This document shows positions 51,459-59,640 of a stretch of 64,000 nt of DNA, in pieces. Under the pieces are notes generated by a model that was not told the DNA's origin, searched no databases, and was given only the letters and a program-made list of their open reading frames with translations. A program made the translations under genes and the position numbers. How positions within the stretch are numbered: the first letter of the stretch is position 1; every line of letters starts with the position of its first letter. This DNA comes from an uncultured Corynebacterium sp. (GTDB taxonomy: Bacteria > Actinomycetota > Actinomycetes > Mycobacteriales > Mycobacteriaceae): contig NZ_CAMIBP010000002.1 in the NCBI RefSeq assembly GCF_946223165.1, positions 62,001-126,000 of the forward strand. The letters run 5' to 3'.

Positions 51459-52574
51459 ATGAGCGAGACAAACCCCTTCCGTCCCACCTTTGGCGCGTCA
51501 CCGTCCGAATGGGCGGGCCGCGGTGTGGTCCTTTCCGCGTTCCGGACAGGCATCGACGGCGGCTATGGAAATCCCTACCGGGCCATGGTTATCAATGGAC
51601 ACCGCGGCATGGGTAAAACGGTTCTCCTCTCGGAGCTCGAAGACATAGCGCGCTCACACGGATGGGTAGCTCTGCGCGCCAGTGGGCGTAGCCAATCGGT
51701 AGATGAGCTCATCGAGTCCGCTATTCCGGCGCTGGTACACCAGCTGAATCCACAGCCTTCCCGCCGCATCACAGAGGTACGCATTGCGGGATTGGGCGGG
51801 ATTGGCACCGAGGCCGCCACGACCAACCAGGCCGTGCCGACTCTTGAGTCGCGCCTGCGTGAACTCCATGCACTGCTGCAGGACACGGGAGTTCTCATCA
51901 CCGTGGACGAGGTCCAAGACGCCAGCGCCCACGACCTCGCCACCATCGCTACCGCGGTCCAAAACCTTATTCGCGATCAGCTCAATATCGCCATCGTCAT
52001 GGCCGGGCTGACGCGCGGCGTCGACAAGCTCCTCGAGTTGCCCGGAACGACCTTCTTGAGGCGCGCGCAGCGCTACCAGCTGGGCCCCATCAATGATGAG
52101 GCGACGACGCAGGTGCTCGTCGACACGGCAGCCTCCACCAAGCCCTTCTCGCCCGAGGCCGCGCACCTGGCCACGGAGATGAGCCGCGGATACCCGTACC
52201 TCATTCAGCTCATCGGCTTCCTCGCCTGGAACACAGCCCAGGACGCAATTACTCACGCCGATGTCGAAAGCATCCGCCCCGAGGTTATTTCACTCATGGG
52301 GCAACAGATTCACGCACCGTCGGTGCGCGGTTTGCCCACTCGGCAGCTGGAATACCTGCGTGCCATCGCTTCTCTTGCGGATGAGTCCGCAAGCGCATCA
52401 TCGGCAGACGTGGCGCGGGAATTGGGAGTCGCGCTCTCGGCACGCAGTGACACCCGTGCCAGACTCATCGAATCCGGCCTGATTGATGCCCCGCACTGGG
52501 GGAAGGTCCGGCTTGCGCTTCCCTACCTCGCGGAATATCTCAGGGCAGAGCCACCCGTCGTAGAAGTCGACTAG
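51459..52574 (+). CDS. Orphan AAA-type (STAND-like) ATPase with C-terminal helix-turn-helix
   Basis: A 371-residue P-loop ATPase. Walker A is GHRGMGKT at residues 47-54 and Walker B 'GVLITVDEVQD' ends near 154 with Asp150/Glu151. A sensor-like 'IVMAGLTRGVDKLL' follows near 187. The C-terminal 90 residues look like a winged helix ('ADVARELGVALSARSDTRARLIESGLI' region), ending in 'VRLALPYLAEYLR'. No known partner gene is adjacent. It may act as an autoregulated DNA-binding ATPase at the repeat array upstream. TAACCT ends 6 bases before the ATG, so the message is leaderless. Function is unknown. Confidence 0.8.
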   Translation: MSETNPFRPTFGASPSEWAGRGVVLSAFRTGIDGGYGNPYRAMVINGHRGMGKTVLLSELEDIARSHGWVALRASGRSQSVDELIESAIPALVHQLNPQPSRRITEVRIAGLGGIGTEAATTNQAVPTLESRLRELHALLQDTGVLITVDEVQDASAHDLATIATAVQNLIRDQLNIAIVMAGLTRGVDKLLELPGTTFLRRAQRYQLGPINDEATTQVLVDTAASTKPFSPEAAHLATEMSRGYPYLIQLIGFLAWNTAQDAITHADVESIRPEVISLMGQQIHAPSVRGLPTRQLEYLRAIASLADESASASSADVARELGVALSARSDTRARLIESGLIDAPHWGKVRLALPYLAEYLRAEPPVVEVD

Positions 52575-52794
52575 GAAAGACCCCGGAACAGGCACGAGGA
52601 AAGACAACCGTCCCCGTCGATGGTGCCTGCTGGTTGCGCTGGGATCACGCTCATCGTCGAACCCGCCGCTTCGGAATAATTTTCACAGTAGTCTGAAGAT
52701 GTCAATCCCCTAATGTCAATCCCCGAACGCAGTAGTCCCGCGGCATGTCCACGGCAGTGTTGCGCTCCGTTGAGACGCCCGCAAAGGAGTTTCG

Positions 52795-53727
52795 GTGGCC
52801 GTCTGGAAGAAAGCACTACTCGCTGTCATCGCGATCATCGTGGTCCTCGCCGTCGCGGCGTTCCTGTTCGCAGATCGGATCGTGCTCTACGCATTGCTCG
52901 GCCGGCATGTCGATGCGGAGGTACGCCCCATCGATGAGGACCGCGCCACGCAGGTGCAGCTCCTCACCGAGGATGAACTGCGGCTCCAGGCCTGGGACTT
53001 CGCACCGCTTTCCACTCACCCGGTAGAGCACTCCGACACCGCCGGTCAGCCCGACCCCAAGGGCGCCGTCATCGTGTTATCGGGCTTGCAAGGCCCATCA
53101 GTCACGTGGCTGCACGAGTATGGAGAGCTCTTGCAAGACAACGGGTACGCGGCGTTGCTCGTAGAGATGCGCGGTGTCGCCGGATCTGAGGGCGATGGCC
53201 AAGAAGCCGGCATGGGTGAGGTCCGCGACATCCGCGCGGGTATCGACTACCTCAGCACGACGTATCCCGGCACCCCGGTGGCCGTGTGGGGCACGTCGAT
53301 GGGCGGGCACGCCGCACTGGCCGCACTCGACTTCACGGACCCCGAGCATCCCATCGCTGCAGTCATTGCCGCCAGCGCCATCACAAGCTTTGCCGACATG
53401 GCTGGTCAATACAACGAGGCGCTCGTCGCCCCCATCAGTGAACGCCTGGCCACTCGTTACGGGAAATACGGCGCCGCGAACGCGCTGCATGCCATCACCC
53501 ACGCAACCGTCCCCGTTCTCCTCGCCTACTCGCGCGAGGACTCCGTGGTGCCGGCAACGATGTCCCAGGAGCTCAAGGCGGCCTATCCCGCGGCGGAAGA
53601 ATACGTCGTGGATGGCGATCATCACTTCATCGTGCCCGCCGACTCGGACGGGTTTACCCATCCTGTCGCCGAGGACCCGTACGCGGACGCGGTGATCGAG
53701 TTCCTCGACCGGTCACTGTCAGAGTAG
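52795..53727 (+). CDS. Membrane-anchored alpha/beta hydrolase
   Basis: A 310-residue protein beginning at GTG 52795 after an AAAGGAG site. One N-terminal transmembrane helix (about residues 5-27) is followed by an extracytoplasmic alpha/beta hydrolase domain. The nucleophile elbow is 'VWGTSMGGHAAL' (Ser near 166), the oxyanion region 'VVLSGLQGPSVTW' near 85, with Asp in 'YSREDSVVP' near 245 and His in 'VDGDHHFIVP' near 280. Substrate is unknown; an esterase or peptidase of envelope material is possible. Confidence 0.85.
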   Translation: MAVWKKALLAVIAIIVVLAVAAFLFADRIVLYALLGRHVDAEVRPIDEDRATQVQLLTEDELRLQAWDFAPLSTHPVEHSDTAGQPDPKGAVIVLSGLQGPSVTWLHEYGELLQDNGYAALLVEMRGVAGSEGDGQEAGMGEVRDIRAGIDYLSTTYPGTPVAVWGTSMGGHAALAALDFTDPEHPIAAVIAASAITSFADMAGQYNEALVAPISERLATRYGKYGAANALHAITHATVPVLLAYSREDSVVPATMSQELKAAYPAAEEYVVDGDHHFIVPADSDGFTHPVAEDPYADAVIEFLDRSLSE

Positions 53728-53794
53728 ATCTGACGGTGACGTCGACGTCGACAGCGACGTCGGCAGCGAGATCCACAGCGACTCAGAACGCCGA

Positions 53795-55108
53795 CTAGCC
53801 CTGCTGGTTGTAGCGCAGCGAGTTGCGCTCCACGCGACACTCGGTGGCGATGGAGATTCCGGCGGCGATGCGGCCCTCCTCGCGGCAGCGGAACAGCGCG
53901 TTGACCACGCGGTCGCGCAGCTCCCACGGGGAGATGGTGTTGATGTAAATCTTCGTGCCCCCCTCAAAGCCCGCCAGGGTGGACACGCGAAGCTTGACCA
54001 TAACGCGCCACGGCTGGGGCAGATCCACAGCGGGCGGGCGGTGGTGCCACTCCTCGTTGCAGGCCACGTCTGGGCCAACGGCCGCGTGCACGGCGTGGAT
54101 GAGATCGGACATGCCGCGCAACTCCCCCGGGGTCTGCGCCCACGGCTCGCAGCGCTCCGACTTGGAGTACACCTCCAGGGTGGGATACCGGTGCCCAAAC
54201 CCAGCGAAGAGGACAGCGTAGTCGTTCTCCGCGATGACGAGGTTGTGCTGCGCCGCGTAGTCCACCGCCCACTCGTTGTACATGTTGGGGTTGCCGCGCT
54301 GCATCTGCACCTCGCGCTGCGAATTCATGCCGCGGTCATCGATGGCCACCAGCTGCTTATGCAGGTGCTCGAAGGAGGCGCCGGCGGGTGCCAACCAGTT
54401 CTGGAAGGCCACGACGTAGGAGGCATAACGGTTGCGTTCATACAGGTCCCGCATGGAATCCGCGGTGAAGCTGGTGAGCAGGTAATGCTCGTCCGGGGTG
54501 AGTGTGCCGGAGGACGCCAGCTGGGAATTGTTTTCCGCGCCATCGACAAAGTGGCGCTTGCCGACGATGACGTCGTGCCCGCCGCCGAAGAAGCCATTCG
54601 CACGGGCCAGCAGCTCATCGTCGCTCAAGTTCGGGTCCTTGCCCGCGGCCTTGCGGCGGGTGCGCACGACGTTCAGGACGTGCTCGCGGCCCTCCGGCAC
54701 GGCGAGGTAGGCCGCCATGCGCTCGGCGGTATAAGAGTCCACATCATATCCGTAGTTCTGCGACCAGTAATCGTATGAGACGATCTCAAAGAGGTTGGGA
54801 ACCCGGCGGAACATCGGGTCTGTCTCCCACAGCTGGCCCGGCTGCACGCCGCGCAGGATCTCGCCGGACGCCAAGATGCGGGACTTCTCCGGCGGGGTCT
54901 CCAGTCTCCGGTCCGCGCAGAAGGCACACGTCGAGGTCGCGGCGCCCTCAGCAAGTGGCTGCGGGTTCTCCGCAGGCTTCGACAGAGGGCGGTTTCCGCG
55001 GCCCGGAACCGTCCACACTTCGGTGCCGGAGAAGGGATTGAGCTGCTTGACGGTGCCGTCCGCCATAGTCTGGATGGGCTCGATGCGCGCAAAAAAGGGC
55101 TGGGACAT
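53795..55108 (-). CDS. DUF4921-type, galactose-1-phosphate uridylyltransferase-like protein
   Basis: A 437-residue protein related to GalT/HIT nucleotidyltransferases. A zinc-type CxxC pair is at residues 61-64 ('STCAFCADR') and the catalytic H-x-H-x-Q occurs as 'SFEHLHKQLVAID' near 245-255. The second half contains 'VACNEEWHHRPP'. It lacks a galK or galE neighbour, so a role in galactose metabolism is not supported; the true nucleotide-sugar or phosphate substrate is unknown. TAGGCT 6 bases before the ATG at 55108 suggests a leaderless start. It is divergent from the phzF-like gene, 30 bases away. Confidence 0.75.
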   Translation of the reverse strand: MSQPFFARIEPIQTMADGTVKQLNPFSGTEVWTVPGRGNRPLSKPAENPQPLAEGAATSTCAFCADRRLETPPEKSRILASGEILRGVQPGQLWETDPMFRRVPNLFEIVSYDYWSQNYGYDVDSYTAERMAAYLAVPEGREHVLNVVRTRRKAAGKDPNLSDDELLARANGFFGGGHDVIVGKRHFVDGAENNSQLASSGTLTPDEHYLLTSFTADSMRDLYERNRYASYVVAFQNWLAPAGASFEHLHKQLVAIDDRGMNSQREVQMQRGNPNMYNEWAVDYAAQHNLVIAENDYAVLFAGFGHRYPTLEVYSKSERCEPWAQTPGELRGMSDLIHAVHAAVGPDVACNEEWHHRPPAVDLPQPWRVMVKLRVSTLAGFEGGTKIYINTISPWELRDRVVNALFRCREEGRIAAGISIATECRVERNSLRYNQQG

Positions 55109-55138
55109 GCCTTAAGCCTATCCGCTACACTTGAGTCC

Positions 55139-55951
55139 ATGCAGCACGAATTCTTCGAAGTCGATGTCTTTGCCACCGGCCCGTTCACCGGTAACCCGCT
55201 GGCGGTCATCGCGAATGCCGATGGGCTGAGCACGGAGGAGATGCAGCGCATTGCCCACTGGACCAATTTCTCCGAGACCACCTTTGTCCTGACCCCGGAG
55301 GATCCGGCCGCCGACTACCGGGTGCGCATCTTTACCCCCACGGAAGAGTTTCCCTTTGCCGGGCATCCCACTCTCGGCACCGCGCGCGTCGTCGCGGAGC
55401 TCACCGGCACCACGGGCGATTTGGTCCAAGAATGCGGCATCGGGCACGTCACCGTGCGGCAACAGGAGGGCCGCTTCTCCTTCGCCACCCCGCCGTTGAC
55501 GAGGTCCGGCTCCTTGAGCGAGGTTGAGCTCGCCGAAGCCTGCGCCGCCGTGGGCGCGCCCGTATCCGCGGTCGTCGACTCCGGATGGGTGGACAACGGG
55601 CCTGGCTGGCGGCTGTTACAGCTGGCTGACGCCGCCGCCGTGCGCGCGCTGCGTCCGTCCTTCGATGCGGACGTCAAGGTCGGCGTGGTGGGGCTCGAGA
55701 CCGCGCCCAGCGCGGACCACGCGTACGAGGTGCGCGCGTTTACCCGCGAGTATGAGGATCCCGTCACCGGTTCTTTCAACGGCGGCGCGGCCCAATTCCT
55801 CCGGGAGCGGAACCTCGTGCCAGCAGAGTACGACGCCGTGCAAGGCTCCCAGCTCGCGCGCGCGGGCCGCGTCCACATCGTCGACGATGGCGCACGCATC
55901 TGGGTCGGCGGCCGCGTCGACATCCGCGTCCGCGGAACGGTGGAGGCCTGA
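55139..55951 (+). CDS. PhzF family isomerase/epimerase
   Basis: A 270-residue PhzF-family protein with the two-domain diaminopimelate-epimerase-like fold. 'DVFATGPFTGNPLAVI' at residues 10-25 and 'EEFPFAGHPTLGTA' near 72-85 are the family signatures; the catalytic Glu is in 'NFSETTFVL' near 45. 'DPVTGSFNGGAAQFL' replaces the usual GSAN/GP motif of the second half. The family isomerises small metabolites; no phenazine genes are present, so the substrate is unknown. TACACT 7 bases before the ATG suggests a leaderless start. selO follows after one base. Confidence 0.88.
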   Translation: MQHEFFEVDVFATGPFTGNPLAVIANADGLSTEEMQRIAHWTNFSETTFVLTPEDPAADYRVRIFTPTEEFPFAGHPTLGTARVVAELTGTTGDLVQECGIGHVTVRQQEGRFSFATPPLTRSGSLSEVELAEACAAVGAPVSAVVDSGWVDNGPGWRLLQLADAAAVRALRPSFDADVKVGVVGLETAPSADHAYEVRAFTREYEDPVTGSFNGGAAQFLRERNLVPAEYDAVQGSQLARAGRVHIVDDGARIWVGGRVDIRVRGTVEA

Positions 55952-55952
55952 C

Positions 55953-57302
55953 ATGGGCACGCGCTCTCAGCCCTCCTCCGCCGCGCGGCCGCAGCTACGC
56001 CACGACTTCGCCGAGAAACTGCCCGACATGGTGCGCGAGGCTCGCGGCGAGGACAATCCCGAGCTGCGCCTCGTCGTCCTCAACGAGCCGCTAGCGCGCG
56101 AGCTCGGCTTCGATCCAGACTGGCTCCGCTCCCCCGCGGGCCTCGACTTCCTCGCCGCCCGCGGTGACGAGCCCGCCCATGCGCAGGCCTATGCTGGCTT
56201 CCAATTCGGCCAGTACAACCCGCGCATGGGCGATGGGCGCGCGGCGCTCTTGGGCGAGGTCGAGACCCCGGACGGGCTGCGCGACCTCCACGCCAAGGGC
56301 ATCGGCCGCACCGCGTTCTCCCGGCCCGGTTCGGACGGGCGCGGCACGCTGCGCTCCATGCTTCGCGAATACCTCTTCAGCGAGGCGCTGCACGCTCTCG
56401 GCGTGCCCACCACCCGCGGTTTGGCTGTCCTTTCCACAGGGCGCAAGATCCAGCGCCAGATGGTAGAGCCCGCCGGCATTCACGTTCGCGTGGCCGCCAG
56501 CCACCTTCGCGTGGGCAGCTTTCATTACGCGGCGCAGACCGGCCAGCTCGAGGCGCTGGCGGACTATGCCATCGAACGCCACTACCCCGGCGCGGACTAC
56601 CGCCAGCTCTATTCGCGCGCGATGGATGCGCAGGTGACCACCGTCGCTGCCTGGCAGCGCCTGGGTTTTATCCACGGCGTCATGAACACGGACAACACCA
56701 CCCTCTCCGGCGAGACGATCGACTTCGGCCCCTGCGCGTTCATGGAGACCTACAGTCCGGACACGTGGTTTAGCTCCATCGATACTCAGGGCCGCTACCG
56801 TTTTGGCAACCAGCCCACCATCCTGGGGTGGAACTTCGCCCGTCTGGGTGAAACCCTCCTGCCGCTCTTCGATGAGAACCCCGACAATGCCGTCTCCTTC
56901 GCGCAAGAGACCATCAACACCTTCCACGACCGCTTCGCTGCTGCCCGCGCCGCCGATGCCGCCGCCCACCTCGGTCTCAGCACTGCCGCTGCGCCAGGGG
57001 TCGTTTCTGCCTACGATGCCGCCCTGGCGCAGCATGCCCCGGACCTCACCTTGGCCAACCGGGCGCTGGCCAAGCGCGACGCCGAGGCACTCGCGCTGCT
57101 GCTGCCTGGCTTCGAGGTTCCACAGTCTCCCGGCACGCGGGCGCCCCGCGTCATCCCGCGCGCCCGCAACGTTGAGACCGCGCTCACGGATCTTGCAGAA
57201 TACGCCCGTTTCCTCCACGCCGTCACGCACCCCTACGACGAGTCCCCAGGCTACGAGGAGCCCGGGGACCTGGAGGGGTATCTCACCTACTGCGGGACGT
57301 AG
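55953..57302 (+). CDS. selO: Protein adenylyltransferase SelO (YdiU family)
   Basis: A 449-residue pseudokinase-fold enzyme that transfers AMP to protein Ser, Thr or Tyr residues, linked in E. coli to redox stress. 'GYQFG'-type 'YAGFQFGQYNPRMGDGRA' near 85, 'KGIGRTAFSRPGSDGRGTLRSMLREYLFSEALHALGVPTTR' region near 115-155 and 'HGVMNTDNTTLSGETIDFGPCAF' near 240-260 carry the inverted ATP-binding and catalytic residues (NxDN). The C-terminus ends 'YCGT', keeping the conserved Cys. The ATG at 55953 begins one base after the phzF-like stop, so the two form an operon. Confidence 0.93.
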   Translation: MGTRSQPSSAARPQLRHDFAEKLPDMVREARGEDNPELRLVVLNEPLARELGFDPDWLRSPAGLDFLAARGDEPAHAQAYAGFQFGQYNPRMGDGRAALLGEVETPDGLRDLHAKGIGRTAFSRPGSDGRGTLRSMLREYLFSEALHALGVPTTRGLAVLSTGRKIQRQMVEPAGIHVRVAASHLRVGSFHYAAQTGQLEALADYAIERHYPGADYRQLYSRAMDAQVTTVAAWQRLGFIHGVMNTDNTTLSGETIDFGPCAFMETYSPDTWFSSIDTQGRYRFGNQPTILGWNFARLGETLLPLFDENPDNAVSFAQETINTFHDRFAAARAADAAAHLGLSTAAAPGVVSAYDAALAQHAPDLTLANRALAKRDAEALALLLPGFEVPQSPGTRAPRVIPRARNVETALTDLAEYARFLHAVTHPYDESPGYEEPGDLEGYLTYCGT

Positions 57303-57783
57303 CGGGTACTGCTCGGCGGGCCTTACCCTGCGCAGCTTCGGAAAGCATCATGCACGGCACCATCTCCGCGTGGTCACCGGTCATGAGCTGCCAGGTCACT
57401 CCGTTCTTGTCCTCCACCCAGGCATACATGGGGCTCAAGGGGTACTCGCCCAGGTCCATGCGAACGATGCTGCCTGGTTCCAGCGCCGCAAACAGCCGCG
57501 TGGTCTCCTCCGCGCTGGTTGAATTGACGCGCAGGCTCACCGCCTCATTCGGCCGGAAGGTGTCGTCCGCGTTGACCAGCGTGATCGCGTAATCCGCGCC
57601 ACCAACGCCGTAGTCGGGAAAGACAACGTCAGTGTGCAGGGGCTGGCCGGCAAAGGGCTATTGGACGTCGAGCAGCCCCTCCTCCGGGTAAAGGACGTGA
57701 TTGTCGAGACGTGCGCCCGGGGATGCGGCGAGGTAGAACTGGGCCATCTCATCGGCATTGGTGTTGCACCACACAGTGGGCAC
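57283..57783 (-). pseudogene. PhnB-like / VOC (3-demethylubiquinone methyltransferase-type) gene with in-frame amber stop
   Basis: One continuous frame from GTG 57783 reads 'PTVWCNTNADEMAQFYLAASPGARL' and, after a TAG at 57658-57660, continues as 'PFAGQPLHTDVVFPDYGVGG', 'NADDTFRPNEAVSLRVN' and 'DLGEYPLSPMYAWVEDKNGVTWQLMTGD'. This is a complete two-module PhnB-like VOC protein interrupted by a single amber codon and otherwise undamaged. It is probably a recent pseudogene; the downstream part could initiate at the GTG at 57540. It overlaps the 3' end of selO by 20 bases. Confidence 0.75.
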
Positions 57784-57829
57784 GAGTCTTTGCGTATCGT
57801 CCGATCTTAAGGTGTATCAAGACATGGCG

Positions 57830-57860
57830 AAGGCCCCGCGCCACACGGACGCGGGGCCTT
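57830..57860 (-). terminator. Terminator of mqo
   Basis: AAGGCCCCGCG (57830-57840) and CGCGGGGCCTT (57850-57860) form a perfect 11-bp stem with a nine-base loop, 16 bases after the mqo stop codon, followed on the minus strand by CGCCATG. Confidence 0.8.
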
Positions 57861-57875
57861 GCTGTGCGAGATGAA

Positions 57876-59375
57876 TTAACGCTCCAGCTGGAGGGTCTTC
57901 TGGGTGTAGTCCCACATCTCGTTGTAGAGCTTCACATTCTTGGACAGCTTCTCACCGTAGGACGGGATCATCTCCTGCAGCTTGTCGGACCACTGGATCA
58001 TGTGCTCGCCGAAGCAACGCTCCAGAAGCTCGACCATGACGGCCGGGGCGATGGAGGCACCCGGGGAAGCACCGAGGAGGCCCGCGATGGAGCCTTCCTG
58101 GCTGTTGATGAGGGTGGTACCAAACTCCAGGGAGCCGAAGCGCGGGGCACCGGCCGGCTTAATGACCTGGACGCGCTGACCAGCGATGACGGTCTCCCAG
58201 TCAGCCGGGTCAGCGGACGGGACGTACTCCTTGAGGGACTCAACGCGCTTCTCAAAGTCCTTGAGAACCTCGGTGATGAGGTACTTGGTCAGGCCGAACT
58301 CCTGAGCGGCGACGCCGAGGTAAGAGGTGAGGTTGTCCAGACGGATGGACTTGAACAGGTCGAGGTAGGAGCCCTTCTTGAGGAACTTCGGGGACCAGCC
58401 GCCGTACGGGCCAAAGAGCAGGCCCTGCTCACCATCGATCACGCGGGTGTCCAAGTGCGGAACGGACATCGGCGGAGCACCGACGGCGGCCTTGCCGTAG
58501 ACCTTGGCGTGGTGCTGGGAGACGAGCTCCGGGTTCTTGGCGCGCAGCCACAGACCGGACACCGGGAAGCCAGCGTAGCCGGCAACTTCCTTCACACCGG
58601 CCTTGCGCAGCAGGTCGAGGGCGTAACCGCCCGCACCCACGAACACGAATTTGGCGCGCACGACGGTGTAGTCACCGGTGTGGAGGTTCTTGGAGTACAC
58701 CTTCCAGCTAGAGCCGTCACGCTTGATGTCGACGACCTCATTGCCATAGCGAATCTCCGTGCCGGCAGCCTTGGCCGCGGTGAGGAACTGCTTGGTCAGG
58801 GCACCGAAGTTAACGTCGGTACCGGCGTCGGTCCAGGAGATGGCAACCTTCTGGTCGTTGAAGTCGCGGCCCTTGGACATGAGCGGCAGCTTCTCCTGGA
58901 AGACCGCGTCATCAGCACTGAACTGCATGTCCGGGAACATGTGGTTGTCCTTCAGCAGCTCGTAGCGACGCTTCAGGTAGTCCACCTGAATCTCACCCTG
59001 CGCGAAGGACATGTGCGGAACCGGGTTAATGAAGGCCTTCGGATCCGTGAGGATACCGTTGTTGAGCTGGTGTGCCCAGAACTGGCGGGAGATCTGGAAC
59101 TTCTCGTTGACACCAAATGCCTTGGAGGCATCAATGCGGCCGTTCTTCTCCGGCGTGTAGTTCAGCTCGCAGAGGGCGGAGTGACCGGTGCCGGCGTTGT
59201 TCCACGGGGACGAGGACTCCAACGCCGGGCCATCGAGGCGCTCAAAAATCATCTGGGTCCAGCTTGGCTCCAGCTCACGGAGCATGGCGCCCAGCGTGGC
59301 GCTAATGATGCCAGCGCCGATAAGCGCAACGTCTACTTCTTCTGTCACCTGTGCGGAGTTCTTTGCGGAGGACAC
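57876..59375 (-). CDS. mqo: Malate:quinone oxidoreductase
   Basis: A 499-residue membrane-associated FAD enzyme that oxidises malate to oxaloacetate and passes electrons to the quinone pool, the main TCA malate oxidation route in corynebacteria. The Rossmann FAD motif is 'VDVALIGAGIISATLGAML' near residue 20, followed by 'NAGTGHSALCELNYTP' and the C-terminal 'GLLGASPGASIAP'. GTG at 59375 lies nine bases after an AAGAGG site and is preferred; a TTG at 59384 directly abuts that site. The sequence closely follows C. glutamicum Mqo. Confidence 0.95.
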   Translation of the reverse strand: MSSAKNSAQVTEEVDVALIGAGIISATLGAMLRELEPSWTQMIFERLDGPALESSSPWNNAGTGHSALCELNYTPEKNGRIDASKAFGVNEKFQISRQFWAHQLNNGILTDPKAFINPVPHMSFAQGEIQVDYLKRRYELLKDNHMFPDMQFSADDAVFQEKLPLMSKGRDFNDQKVAISWTDAGTDVNFGALTKQFLTAAKAAGTEIRYGNEVVDIKRDGSSWKVYSKNLHTGDYTVVRAKFVFVGAGGYALDLLRKAGVKEVAGYAGFPVSGLWLRAKNPELVSQHHAKVYGKAAVGAPPMSVPHLDTRVIDGEQGLLFGPYGGWSPKFLKKGSYLDLFKSIRLDNLTSYLGVAAQEFGLTKYLITEVLKDFEKRVESLKEYVPSADPADWETVIAGQRVQVIKPAGAPRFGSLEFGTTLINSQEGSIAGLLGASPGASIAPAVMVELLERCFGEHMIQWSDKLQEMIPSYGEKLSKNVKLYNEMWDYTQKTLQLER

Positions 59376-59640
59376 CTTGTTCAACCTCTTTTGGAATTAA
59401 CAGTCGTTGTTCTCATCACGTCCCGAGCTCTTCGGCACCACCGTGCGAAGACCGCGCGGGCGCGGTGTGAAAAATATCGACGCCCGACTTTGTCTTCGAG
59501 CGCATCGCAACCCAGCTTACGCGCAAAGATGTGGGAAGTGGATCCACCCCCTCCCAGTTGCCCGTTTTCTCCCCCTCCCTACCCACGGTCCGGCGCCACA
59601 TCTCAAGCATGGCGGTGCCCGAGCGCCTAAGCTGGCAGCC

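Noticed and set aside
52590..52650. Long-range inverted repeat AGGCAC/GTGCCT after the AAA ATPase gene
   Set aside because: Only six paired bases with a loop of over 20 bases; not a convincing terminator.
52698..52730. Direct repeat ATGTCAATCCCC upstream of the membrane-anchored hydrolase
   Set aside because: Two 12-base copies only, with no partner or promoter relation that I could establish.
53728..53794. GACGTCGACGTCGAC-rich stretch between the hydrolase and GalT-like genes
   Set aside because: Simple low-complexity GC repeat; no stem with clear loop and no coding signal.
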